From assembly GCA_002346225.1 (NCBI GenBank), contig DDYY01000005.1:1-40074 (forward strand): DNA of 40,074 nt. Reading direction: 5' to 3'. The translations under genes and the position numbers were made by a program. Positions 16,458 to 23,741 of this stretch are shown here, piece by piece. Source of the stretch: Bacteroidetes bacterium UBA3022 (GTDB lineage Bacteria > Bacteroidota > Bacteroidia > Chitinophagales > BACL12). The notes beneath the pieces were generated by a model, which was not told where the DNA came from, did no database searches, and saw only the letters and a list, made by a program, of their open reading frames with translations. Position 1 is the first letter of the stretch, and each line of letters opens with the position of its first letter.

Positions 16458-17039
16458 ATGAAAAACCTGATACTCGCATCCGGTTCACCCCGAAGGAAAC
16501 AGATACTCACAGATGCCGGATTCCATCCGCAGGTTTTCCCACTGGATACCGATGAATCATTTCCGGTATCCATGGATGTTGCGCAGGTTCCCGCTTATCT
16601 GGCAGGCAAGAAAATGTACGAAGCTGTGCGCATGGTGGCGGATAAGGAAGCAGTAATCATTACGGCTGATACCGTAGTTGTTCTCCATAATGAAATCATC
16701 GGTAAACCTGAGGGGGAAGCTGATGCACAGCGTATCCTGGCAAAGCTTTCCGGAGCTACCCACACGGTCATCACTGCTGTGCAACTTTACAACAACGGAG
16801 CATACCGGGATATACAAACCAGCACCAGGGTAAGCATGTTACCGCTCACTGCAAAAGAAATTGCCCATTATGTAGAGCGCTATAAGCCTCTGGATAAGGC
16901 AGGTGCCTATGCCATTCAGGAATGGATAGGACTTAACAAGATTGCCGGTATTGAAGGTGACTACTACAATGTAGTAGGTTTCCCTATGAGCAGAGTGTAT
17001 CATGTATTGAAGGAATGGTTACTCGAAGAAACTGACTGA
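16458..17039 (+). CDS. maf: Maf family nucleoside triphosphate pyrophosphatase
   Basis: A 193-residue cytosolic protein of the Maf/YhdE family, which hydrolyses dTTP, UTP or modified nucleotides to monophosphates and pyrophosphate. The motifs are LASGSPRRKQIL at residues 6-17, ITADTVVVL near 71 and KPLDKAGAYAIQEW near 141. The second Asp motif and the Gly-Ala-Tyr-x-Ile-Gln sequence fit the YhdE (dTTP/UTP) subgroup. It is the last gene of the operon from ccmE, and its 3' end overlaps the convergent ATP-grasp gene by 21 bases, with no terminator between. Confidence 0.93.
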   Translation: MKNLILASGSPRRKQILTDAGFHPQVFPLDTDESFPVSMDVAQVPAYLAGKKMYEAVRMVADKEAVIITADTVVVLHNEIIGKPEGEADAQRILAKLSGATHTVITAVQLYNNGAYRDIQTSTRVSMLPLTAKEIAHYVERYKPLDKAGAYAIQEWIGLNKIAGIEGDYYNVVGFPMSRVYHVLKEWLLEETD

Positions 17040-18206
17040 ACCACCCACCCAGTCGCGGTTCTTGTTAAAGTTGACACCAATCATCTGGCCTTTGCTGAGG
17101 CGGGTCAGATTAATGACGAGTTGCGGTCTGGGCGCATCCTTCTCCCAGATATACATCAGCCGTATTTCAAATTTGGCTGGATCATCAGGCGTGGTAATTA
17201 AAGGAGCGTATTTTACTTTCTTTTGAATCTGAAAATGAGCCGGATTTTCCAGGTCTTCCAGATCTTTCATACTGAAGTCGTATTTCACACCAGCACCTGC
17301 AAAGGAGTACAGTGGCTTCAATACATACTGGCTGAGGTCTTTGCCTGTTGGGTCGAATTCATGCCCGAAGAAAGTTTCCGGCACGTATTTGCTTTTCAGG
17401 AAGGGCATGGTGTATTTACTGATGCGGAAGTACCAGTTGGGATGGCTGACCCATTCGATGTCGGCAGGTTGGGTAATGTCCCAATGCAGCTGAAGGTCTT
17501 TCCTGCGCTCCAGTTCGTCGAAAATCATCCTGTCGAATATGCGGTAAACCGGAATCTTGACGCCATTCCGCTCGTAATAAATATCCTTCCCTGATTTTCT
17601 GAGCTCGGAGATACAAACGGGTTCAACGCCTGTCATCATTTTGGTATCCCAGAAGTCAACCCAAGTTTTTTGTTTATGAGGCTCCACATCAATTAGCACG
17701 ACATTTTCAGCCTTGTGTCCGCCAAGAACCGTGCGGCGGAACAGGTCTTCATATTCCAGGTCATTCAAATCGCCTAAAAGATGATTCATGTGCGAAGGAA
17801 TATCAAAATACCTTCTGAAAGCTTTAGCCATGGCGTGCTGGTGGCCATAGAGTGATGAGAACCCCTGCAGCTCAATCAGCTTGGGGGTTATGTTGCCGTT
17901 TTCGTCTTCGCAGATACCAAAATCTATCGCCAGAAAAGTGGTGTGGTCATCTTCGCCGGGAACATTCAGATGGGGTGGGATAGCTGCCGCTGACAGCTCC
18001 TTGAAATTGGGCTGAACAAGGTGGTCTATGATTTCCTCTCCCGCCTGGATTAATTCTTTTTTCAGCCATTTAGGCACGAATACGGGGGTTTCACAGACTT
18101 TGAATTCTATTTTATAAGGGAAATGCTCCCACAGACTCCGAAAAAAAGCATCGTACTTTTCCTGCGTGAACTGCTCGTTGTAGCGTTGTCTTACTTCGCG
18201 AATCAT
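17019..18206 (-). CDS. Uncharacterised ATP-grasp-like protein paired with a glutamine amidotransferase
   Basis: A 395-residue cytosolic protein I do not recognise as a named enzyme. The C-terminal half carries an ATP-grasp signature: YVLKPLYSFAGAGV at about residues 292-305 (the Lys and Gly-rich loop that grip ATP), then IQKKVKY, the acidic FEIRLMYIWEKD near 345, an Arg in NLTRLSKG and GVNFNKNRDWVGG. An N-terminal block KLIELQGFSSLYGHQ (from residue 106) resembles the substrate region of preATP-grasp ligases such as glutathionylspermidine synthase. ATP-grasp enzymes join a carboxylate to an amine through an acyl phosphate. The gene follows an amidotransferase with two bases between, so ammonia from glutamine may be the nucleophile. 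This is inference. Confidence 0.7.
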   Translation of the reverse strand: MIREVRQRYNEQFTQEKYDAFFRSLWEHFPYKIEFKVCETPVFVPKWLKKELIQAGEEIIDHLVQPNFKELSAAAIPPHLNVPGEDDHTTFLAIDFGICEDENGNITPKLIELQGFSSLYGHQHAMAKAFRRYFDIPSHMNHLLGDLNDLEYEDLFRRTVLGGHKAENVVLIDVEPHKQKTWVDFWDTKMMTGVEPVCISELRKSGKDIYYERNGVKIPVYRIFDRMIFDELERRKDLQLHWDITQPADIEWVSHPNWYFRISKYTMPFLKSKYVPETFFGHEFDPTGKDLSQYVLKPLYSFAGAGVKYDFSMKDLEDLENPAHFQIQKKVKYAPLITTPDDPAKFEIRLMYIWEKDAPRPQLVINLTRLSKGQMIGVNFNKNRDWVGGSVSFFE

Positions 18207-18208
18207 AT

Positions 18209-19024
18209 TTAATTCAGTGTTAATTCTTTTTTCGCATCGCGCAGAAATGCAGGAATTAGTGCATCGTGCGTGAGGGGCAATTTTTGGGGGTCTTCCAGGT
18301 GCAATATCATCTCCGCCAGTTTCCAGTCGCCGTGGTGCTTCAGTACGTGTTCCTTCTTTTCCGGCATCTGGAAGTAATGCAGCATACCTTGTGCATCGGC
18401 TTCGGGATGAAACTGGGTCATATAAATGTGCTTGCCCACCCGCATGGCCATCACAGCTCTTTCATAGGGAACGTGATCACGTCGCTTTTCCAGCGCCAGC
18501 ACCACAGCATCCTTCTCTACCAGCTGGTCCATGTCCACTTCTATCAGCTGCCAGTCCCTGGAATCCACACCGTAAAAAGGCGTAGGTAAGTTTCTGAAAT
18601 ACTTGTCGTTGCGGGCTATTTCTGTCTTGTGGATATTAAAGACGCCAAAGGCGGTTGAATTGCGCTTGCAGACATTTCCCAATTGCAGGTGTCTGGCTAA
18701 TAGCTGGAAGGAATGGCAGATGGCGAAGACATATTTCTCGCGGGGATTGCCATTGGCGTTGTGTGCCTGTATATCGTCGATGAGGGAAAAGAAATTCTTT
18801 TCCCAGGCTTTGCCCTCTCCGTCATAAGGACTTCCGGGACCACCGGTAGAAATGAAAATATCGTAGTCCAGACCGGGAATTTCATTCTTTCCGCGCACAT
18901 CAAAAACCCGGTATTCAAATCCAAACTCGGTAGTGTCGACAATATCTTTGATATTCCGGAGCCCTTGATTCGGATGATTCTGGTACATATCCAGAATAGC
19001 AACTTTGACGGGGCGCTCCTTCAT
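18209..19024 (-). CDS. Class I glutamine amidotransferase domain protein
   Basis: A 271-residue protein with a class I (triad) amidotransferase fold. The oxyanion/Gly motif FISTGGPGSPYDG, the nucleophile elbow FAICHSFQLL (Cys near residue 101) and the His-x-Glu motif FHPEADAQG (near residue 205) are all present, so glutamine hydrolysis is expected. The C-terminal extension (about 60 residues) is unusual and holds Asp/Lys-rich helices. Starts at 19063, 19036 and 19024 are possible; 19024 (MKERPVKVAILDM) puts the core strand at the N-terminus and leaves room for a leader after a promoter-like element at 19051-19044. It is translated just before the ATP-grasp gene. GMP synthase, anthranilate synthase and CarA were considered, but the partner and extension differ. 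Confidence 0.8.
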   Translation of the reverse strand: MKERPVKVAILDMYQNHPNQGLRNIKDIVDTTEFGFEYRVFDVRGKNEIPGLDYDIFISTGGPGSPYDGEGKAWEKNFFSLIDDIQAHNANGNPREKYVFAICHSFQLLARHLQLGNVCKRNSTAFGVFNIHKTEIARNDKYFRNLPTPFYGVDSRDWQLIEVDMDQLVEKDAVVLALEKRRDHVPYERAVMAMRVGKHIYMTQFHPEADAQGMLHYFQMPEKKEHVLKHHGDWKLAEMILHLEDPQKLPLTHDALIPAFLRDAKKELTLN

Positions 19025-19043
19025 CTTGGTTTCCATGCAGCGG

Positions 19044-19051
19044 CAAAAATA
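19044..19051 (-). promoter_or_regulatory. Possible -7 promoter element (TATTTTTG) for the amidotransferase operon
   Basis: On the minus strand the bases read TATTTTTG, matching TAnnTTTG. It lies 19 bases upstream of the ATG at 19024. A -33 TTG could not be found at the usual spacing. Confidence 0.4.
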
Positions 19052-19115
19052 CAGCCTTCCCATGGGAAAGCCACTGCGTTAACGACCATTTGCTGTTTAT
19101 AAGCCATGAATCGTG

Positions 19116-19952
19116 CTATTCATGAAATACCAGCAGGGGGGTGCGACCATGGAATGCCATTCTTTTGGTGTGGCTTCCACTAAAGAAATCCAGCCAGTAG
19201 CGGCGTTGCTTGAGCATAGCTACCAGATCGATATCGTGGTTTTCAATGAATTGCACCAGCCCATCCACCACATTCAGGCTTTCGACCAGGTGAAATGATA
19301 ACAATCCACCCGCTACCTCCTGTTGATACGTTTTTTGGAAATCCTGCAAAATGGCACTTTCCGTATCCAGGTTGCTGTCGTGGATATGCACGCAATGCAC
19401 AGTAGCTCCGTACATTCTGGCAAAATGCAACAGTTTGTCAATCAACGGATTGTCATCGAAGGTAAAATCCGTAGCGTAGCATATTTTGTGAAAATGGCGC
19501 AAGGGCATCTCTTCCGGGATCGTAAGGACCGGTACATGCGTCTTATGCAGGAGGCCATTCACCATACTGCCAAAAAGCAGGCGCTCTACTTTACCCATAT
19601 GTCTTACTGAAACCACAATGTAAGCGGAACCACTTTCCTCTGCTTCCCGGGCCGTTTCATGAGCGGGAAGTCCATAGCGCAGTACTTCTTCTATATGTAC
19701 TCCCGGTTGATAAGTCGTTTCCAGCTGCTGACGGAAGCTGTGCAAACGCTCTCTCTGTGCCTTTTCCATGTTGGAAAGCAGTGTGTCTGACATGGCATCT
19801 ACACCGGTTTCACTGACAGAATCCAACAATACCGGCTGATCGTAGACATGCAGCAAGGTAACACCGCATTGCATATGTCGGGCTAAATCCAAAGCCGCCC
19901 AAAAACTCTTTTGAGAGGCTTCGCTCATATCGGTGGGGAACAAGATATTCAT
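19116..19952 (-). CDS. Tandem-domain universal stress protein (UspA family)
   Basis: A 278-residue protein with two Usp domains. Domain one covers about residues 1-147, beginning MNILFPTDMSEASQKSFWAA and ending with the ATP-site signature RHMGKVERLLFGSMVNGLL then VPVLTIP. Domain two covers about residues 150-278, beginning FHKICYATDFTFDDN and ending FFSGSHTKRMAFHGRTPLLVF. The first domain keeps the Gly-x-Gly-Ser type phosphate loop; the second is more degenerate (SGSHTKRMAF). Tandem Usp proteins are common in Bacteroidota and linked to stress or anaerobic growth, but the ligand is not determined here. It stands alone, 91 bases from the amidotransferase start and divergent from the sigma factor gene. 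Confidence 0.9.
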   Translation of the reverse strand: MNILFPTDMSEASQKSFWAALDLARHMQCGVTLLHVYDQPVLLDSVSETGVDAMSDTLLSNMEKAQRERLHSFRQQLETTYQPGVHIEEVLRYGLPAHETAREAEESGSAYIVVSVRHMGKVERLLFGSMVNGLLHKTHVPVLTIPEEMPLRHFHKICYATDFTFDDNPLIDKLLHFARMYGATVHCVHIHDSNLDTESAILQDFQKTYQQEVAGGLLSFHLVESLNVVDGLVQFIENHDIDLVAMLKQRRYWLDFFSGSHTKRMAFHGRTPLLVFHE

Positions 19953-20072
19953 GATAGGACTGTTTTAGTAAATTTACGGTAATCTTTTCCCCGGGGTGAT
20001 GATTTAAGTCCCCATCTAAAAAAATTAAATCCTCCTGTAACTTTTTAGCATGTTCGAACGCCTTATGTACAG

Positions 20073-20561
20073 ATGACAACGAAGGAATACAACGAAATCG
20101 TTGATTTATGGGCCGATGCTGTATTCCGGTTCATCTTTAAACAGCTCCGGCACGAAGAAGACGCCAGAGATGTTGTACAGAATGCGTTTGAAGTTCTTTG
20201 GAAACAACATGCTGATATCAAAGCTGAAAAGGCTAAATCCTATTTGTTCAGCACCGCTTATCACAATATGATAGATTTTATCAGAAAGCAAAAGCGGCTG
20301 GATTATGTAGAGGAAATAGACGAATCCGCTAAAGGTGGAACATCTGATTATCAGTCGGATTTGAAGGAGGTGCTGGACAAGGCCCTGGATACGCTTCCTG
20401 AAATCCAAAAGAGTGTAGTCCTGTTAAGGGATTACGAAGGATATAGCTATGAAGAAATTGGCGGTATTCTGGAATTAAGTGAGTCGCAGGTAAAGGTTTA
20501 CATTTTCCGGGCACGCCAGGCATTGAAAAAATATTTAGTGAGCATACACCATATAATATGA
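20073..20561 (+). CDS. ECF-type RNA polymerase sigma factor
   Basis: A 162-residue sigma factor with region 2 (EEDARDVVQNAFEVLWKQ, then AKSYLFSTAYHNMIDFIRKQ) and region 4 (LPEIQKSVVLLRDYEGYSYEEIG, then LSESQVKVYIFRARQALK). It lacks regions 1.1 and 3, as expected for the extracytoplasmic-function group. The next gene overlaps its stop by four bases (ATGA) and encodes a single-pass membrane protein, the normal place for its anti-sigma factor. A TGTAAC at 20036-20041 with a CG-containing segment 13-17 bases downstream resembles an ECF promoter, so autoregulation is possible but unproven. Confidence 0.93.
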   Translation: MTTKEYNEIVDLWADAVFRFIFKQLRHEEDARDVVQNAFEVLWKQHADIKAEKAKSYLFSTAYHNMIDFIRKQKRLDYVEEIDESAKGGTSDYQSDLKEVLDKALDTLPEIQKSVVLLRDYEGYSYEEIGGILELSESQVKVYIFRARQALKKYLVSIHHII

Positions 20562-21370
20562 AAGTGAATTTAGATAATTACGAAGCGTTTTTGATCGACA
20601 GGGTAGAAGGAGCCCTCAGCCCCTCTGATGAGGCGGAACTGGATGCGTTCCTGATGCTACATCCTGCCATCAAAGAAGAGCTGGCGCTTTATGAAGCTAC
20701 CTTGCTGGAGCCCGATACTACTATCGTATATCGCGATAAAGATGCCCTCAAGAAAAAAGACGGAGTGGTTATACCCTTGTTTGCCGCCAGTAAATGGCTG
20801 ATGGCAGCCGCTGCCGTAACAGTAATATTTGTAGGAGTGCGCTTCATGAACAATACAGCACCGGAGCAATCAGGTGCAGCTTATCAGCCGGCTACAGTGG
20901 AAAATACGGTGCCTCAAAAAGATACCGAAATGCAGGATGAAAATGCCGATCATTCCTTCCACCTCGCGAACACAGCTCCTCAGCAACAAATGGCTCCCGT
21001 AAGAGAGGATGTTGCACCTCAAGCAGTCAGGCCGTTGCTCACAGCGCAGGGCATACCTGTAAAGGATATTGAGGCCCTGCCGGCCAGGCAGCTCACCCCG
21101 CGTCTGAAAGCCATGGACATGGATGCCATGTACGCTTATAACAAAGGCTATAACTATGAAAATATGATGAAGGATGTATATGAACCTGCCGACAACAATA
21201 CCATCGTAGACAAGTGGAATGATGCATTGGCAACTGTCAACGATATGTCGTCGGTTCTGGGTTTAAACAAAAAACAATCTACTGATGCTGCAGCATCGGC
21301 CAGAGTGAAAACTACCTCCATTCGTATTCTCGGATTTGAATATTACAATCGTAAACGTATAAACAATTGA
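20558..21370 (+). CDS. Probable anti-sigma factor, single-pass membrane protein
   Basis: A 270-residue protein overlapping the sigma gene by four bases. The N-terminal cytosolic part (residues 1-75) contains NYEAFLIDRVEGALSPSDEAELDAFLMLHP, which resembles the short helical zinc-less anti-sigma domains of Bacteroidota. One transmembrane helix follows (WLMAAAAVTVIFVGVRF, about 77-93). The periplasmic part is Gln-, Pro- and Thr-rich and ends with residues of unknown fold (GYNYENMMKDVYEP, then TSIRILGFEYYNRKRINN). Position, topology and overlap fit an anti-sigma factor that releases the sigma factor on an envelope signal; no family match is claimed. The outer-membrane barrel gene follows three bases after the stop. 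Confidence 0.7.
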   Translation: MKVNLDNYEAFLIDRVEGALSPSDEAELDAFLMLHPAIKEELALYEATLLEPDTTIVYRDKDALKKKDGVVIPLFAASKWLMAAAAVTVIFVGVRFMNNTAPEQSGAAYQPATVENTVPQKDTEMQDENADHSFHLANTAPQQQMAPVREDVAPQAVRPLLTAQGIPVKDIEALPARQLTPRLKAMDMDAMYAYNKGYNYENMMKDVYEPADNNTIVDKWNDALATVNDMSSVLGLNKKQSTDAAASARVKTTSIRILGFEYYNRKRINN

Positions 21371-21372
21371 TC

Positions 21373-22521
21373 ATGAAAAGTGCATATTTATTAGCGATGA
21401 TTTTCGCCACATCGGCAAGTGTTTTTGCCCAGACCGAAGGCAGCAATGCCATTCCACCACCACCACCTCCTCCTCCGCCACCACCGCCGGCATTAGGAGA
21501 TATCCCCACGCCACCGGATGCGCCTGCCGCTATCAGCTTCGAAGAAAATGCTGCTAGCAATGGGAAAACGGTAACTGTTACCATCACAGAGAACGGTGAG
21601 ACCTACACCATTGAGGTGCCCAATATGGATGCCTTGAAGAACCTTTCCGATCTGGAAGGTCTGGAAACACTGCGCTACCTCGACGGAATGGAAGCGGATG
21701 AAAACCTGGAATTCGACGATTTCACCGTCCGGGTACAGGGAGATACCATTGATTCTGCATCTGTGAAAATCGGTAACTGGAAAGTGGTAGTGAAAGAAAA
21801 AGGCGATGGCACCGACGACGTTGATTTCGAAATTGACAGGTGGAATAAAGATGATTTCGAAGATTTGACCGACTACCGTGATGTAGATGTTTTCGAAACC
21901 GACTGGTTCCTTTTCGACCTCGGCTACAACACCTTTGTCAATAAGGACATGGAGTTTTCTGTACCGGAACCTTATCAGGCACTGGGCAATCAACAGACAT
22001 GGGGCAGCTGGGACGTGAACCTGCATATGTTCCGCTCTCGTGTGAATATGTTCAAAGGCTATGTAAACCTCAACTGGGGTTTGAGCTTCGAATGGCACAA
22101 TTATATGATGCGTGGTAACAGTTTTCCGCTGCCTCAGATGGATACCTTCACACTATCCGAGTATCCTAATGATTTGAAGAAAAACAGGTTTTCCACCACC
22201 CATTTCACACTTCCCATCATGTTAGGTTTTGAAACTAAACCCTGGGATACCGAGAACTCCTTCCGCATGGGATTTGGTTACAGCCCCGGACTGCTGGTGA
22301 AAGGTAAAACCAAAATCAAAGCAGATGACGGAGTATCAAAAGTGAAAGATAATTTTAACCTGACTCAACCGCTGCGCCACGAAGTGAATGTGATGCTGGG
22401 ATATGGTGACTTCAACGTCTATGCGAGTTATGACTTGAACAGTATGTTTACTGAAGGCGAAGGTCCCGAACTGTATCCTGTTTCCATAGGCTTGATTATT
22501 CGCCGCGGATTCGATAATTAA
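21373..22521 (+). CDS. Outer-membrane beta-barrel protein with N-terminal poly-proline run
   Basis: A 382-residue protein with signal peptide (MKSAYLLAMIFATSASVFAQ). The ATG at 21373 is preferred to an in-frame TTG at 21367 that would overlap the anti-sigma gene. Right after cleavage comes a run of 12 prolines (21454-21489), then TPPDAPAAISF, an acidic middle region rich in Asp and Glu (residues 55-170), and a C-terminal barrel with alternating aromatic strands (WDVNLHMFRSRVNMF, GYVNLNWGLSFEWHNY, HFTLPIMLGFETK), ending YPVSIGLIIRRGFDN. Its place directly behind an ECF sigma/anti-sigma pair suggests it is part of the regulated envelope output or the sensor. The function of the barrel is not known. 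A terminator follows. Confidence 0.78.
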   Translation: MKSAYLLAMIFATSASVFAQTEGSNAIPPPPPPPPPPPPALGDIPTPPDAPAAISFEENAASNGKTVTVTITENGETYTIEVPNMDALKNLSDLEGLETLRYLDGMEADENLEFDDFTVRVQGDTIDSASVKIGNWKVVVKEKGDGTDDVDFEIDRWNKDDFEDLTDYRDVDVFETDWFLFDLGYNTFVNKDMEFSVPEPYQALGNQQTWGSWDVNLHMFRSRVNMFKGYVNLNWGLSFEWHNYMMRGNSFPLPQMDTFTLSEYPNDLKKNRFSTTHFTLPIMLGFETKPWDTENSFRMGFGYSPGLLVKGKTKIKADDGVSKVKDNFNLTQPLRHEVNVMLGYGDFNVYASYDLNSMFTEGEGPELYPVSIGLIIRRGFDN

Positions 22522-22541
22522 TATATTTCTTCTTCTTCAAT

Positions 22542-22572
22542 ATAAGGGCGGATGTTGAACATCCGTCCTTAT
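22542..22572. terminator. Bidirectional terminator between the barrel and CotH genes
   Basis: ATAAGGGCGGATG (from 22542) pairs with CATCCGTCCTTAT (to 22572), with one G-T wobble and a short TTGAA loop. T-rich sequence follows on the plus side. It can stop both convergent transcripts. Confidence 0.8.
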
Positions 22573-22577
22573 TTTAT

Positions 22578-23741
22578 TTACAGATCCGCCATCCAGGTAT
22601 CCAGTTGCGGAATGCGCAACTCCATAAATTGCTTCATGATATCGACTTCCTGTTCAAAGTTATTGTCATCGAAATACCACCAGGAATTATCCGGCCACAA
22701 TGCACTGTTAGCGGCTGTTGCTGATTGCAGCAAATGGTATTGTGCATCGATTAACCCGATAAAGTGTTCATTGCTAATAATACCGGATGCACGCAATGCC
22801 TTCCACCTGGCAGCGAGCAACTGCCTGTATTCGGGTAAATACATGAGATTTTTTATTAATAAATTTCTTTCCGGTTCCACAACAGTAGCCAACATATTGT
22901 ATTCGTAATCACCATCCCTTCCGAAGGAATGATCGTAATCCCAGGGTGCAACACGCAAAGGAGCGGAGGCATCCTGCCGGTAGAGGTAGAAGTTTTTGAG
23001 CACCCCATCACCATTATTGGTGAGCAATAGGAGTATCTGCCAGTCGGCTATATTGTTCCAGTCAAATAATGCTTTCGACCAGGCGCTAAAACTGCTGTCA
23101 GGAGCAGCCAATAATCTGGTGCGTATCTGTGTCATCAAGGCAGTACCGTAAGCATTACCACCATCGGGATAAGTCTGCTGATAATAGTTGCCGGCATCCT
23201 GTGGTTCAATTGTATCGCTTCGAAAAACAGGTGGATCCTTAAAAATGCAGGCAGTGCTGTCTTTTTTATGCAGGCCTAAGCGCGTGCTCTCCAGCTGCTC
23301 CATCAATATATAAAGACCTCTATAGTCACCGTTGAGGTACAACTCCATATAGCGGAATGCAGGCGCCCTGTTCAGCTCCGACATTTCCCTGAACCAGGTA
23401 TAGCTGATGGTATTGCGCAGAAAGGTCTTATCGATAGCAGAGGCATGGATAATCCAGTCATCGTCTTCCGGCAAACCTGCCAGACCTGTTTTTTTATCTA
23501 ATTCAATTTTATATGAATGTTTCTCATACTTAAGCGACATACCGCCTCTTCGCTGTATGGTTCCGGTCGATGCCCAGTGCTCTTTGCCTGAAGTGTATTC
23601 CATTCGGACGGGCACAGGAGTTTCCACACCTATGGTGTCTGTTGTGCTCAAATGCATGGCAGGCAGTGCCGGTTGCTGACATCCGGCTGTTAGCATCACC
23701 AGCAACCATCCCACCCACCAACAACTGGTATACCACTTCAT
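22578..23741 (-). CDS. CotH-kinase family lipoprotein
   Basis: A 387-residue protein of the CotH family of atypical protein kinases. Signature blocks are KYEKHSYKIELDKKTG, RNTISYTWFREMSEL, MELYLNGDYRGLYILMEQL (from about residue 134) and the metal-binding APWDYDHSFGRDGD near residue 265; NNGDGVLKNFYLY precedes it. The N-terminus is a lipoprotein signal peptide with lipobox LTAGC (Cys21), so the protein is tethered to an envelope membrane. B. subtilis CotH phosphorylates spore-coat proteins; here the substrate is unknown and it is not a spore former. It starts inside the stop of the upstream metalloprotease gene (ATGA overlap), implying coupled expression. Confidence 0.88.
   Translation of the reverse strand: MKWYTSCWWVGWLLVMLTAGCQQPALPAMHLSTTDTIGVETPVPVRMEYTSGKEHWASTGTIQRRGGMSLKYEKHSYKIELDKKTGLAGLPEDDDWIIHASAIDKTFLRNTISYTWFREMSELNRAPAFRYMELYLNGDYRGLYILMEQLESTRLGLHKKDSTACIFKDPPVFRSDTIEPQDAGNYYQQTYPDGGNAYGTALMTQIRTRLLAAPDSSFSAWSKALFDWNNIADWQILLLLTNNGDGVLKNFYLYRQDASAPLRVAPWDYDHSFGRDGDYEYNMLATVVEPERNLLIKNLMYLPEYRQLLAARWKALRASGIISNEHFIGLIDAQYHLLQSATAANSALWPDNSWWYFDDNNFEQEVDIMKQFMELRIPQLDTWMADL

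Noticed and set aside
19989..19996. CCCCGGGG palindrome between uspA and the sigma gene
   Set aside because: Too short to distinguish from chance and not followed by a T-tract, so neither a terminator nor an operator can be supported.
20036..20062. Possible ECF-type promoter (TGTAAC and CG-containing -10)
   Set aside because: The spacing to the possible -10 is ambiguous (13 or 17 bases), so it is only mentioned with the sigma gene and not listed as a feature.
21312..21587. Gly-rich minus-strand frame over the poly-proline run
   Set aside because: The poly-Gly is only the complement of the proline codons; it has no start context and overlaps the real barrel gene.
21493..22098. 201-codon open frame on the minus strand
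   Set aside because: Antisense to the outer-membrane barrel gene; no signal peptide or motif.
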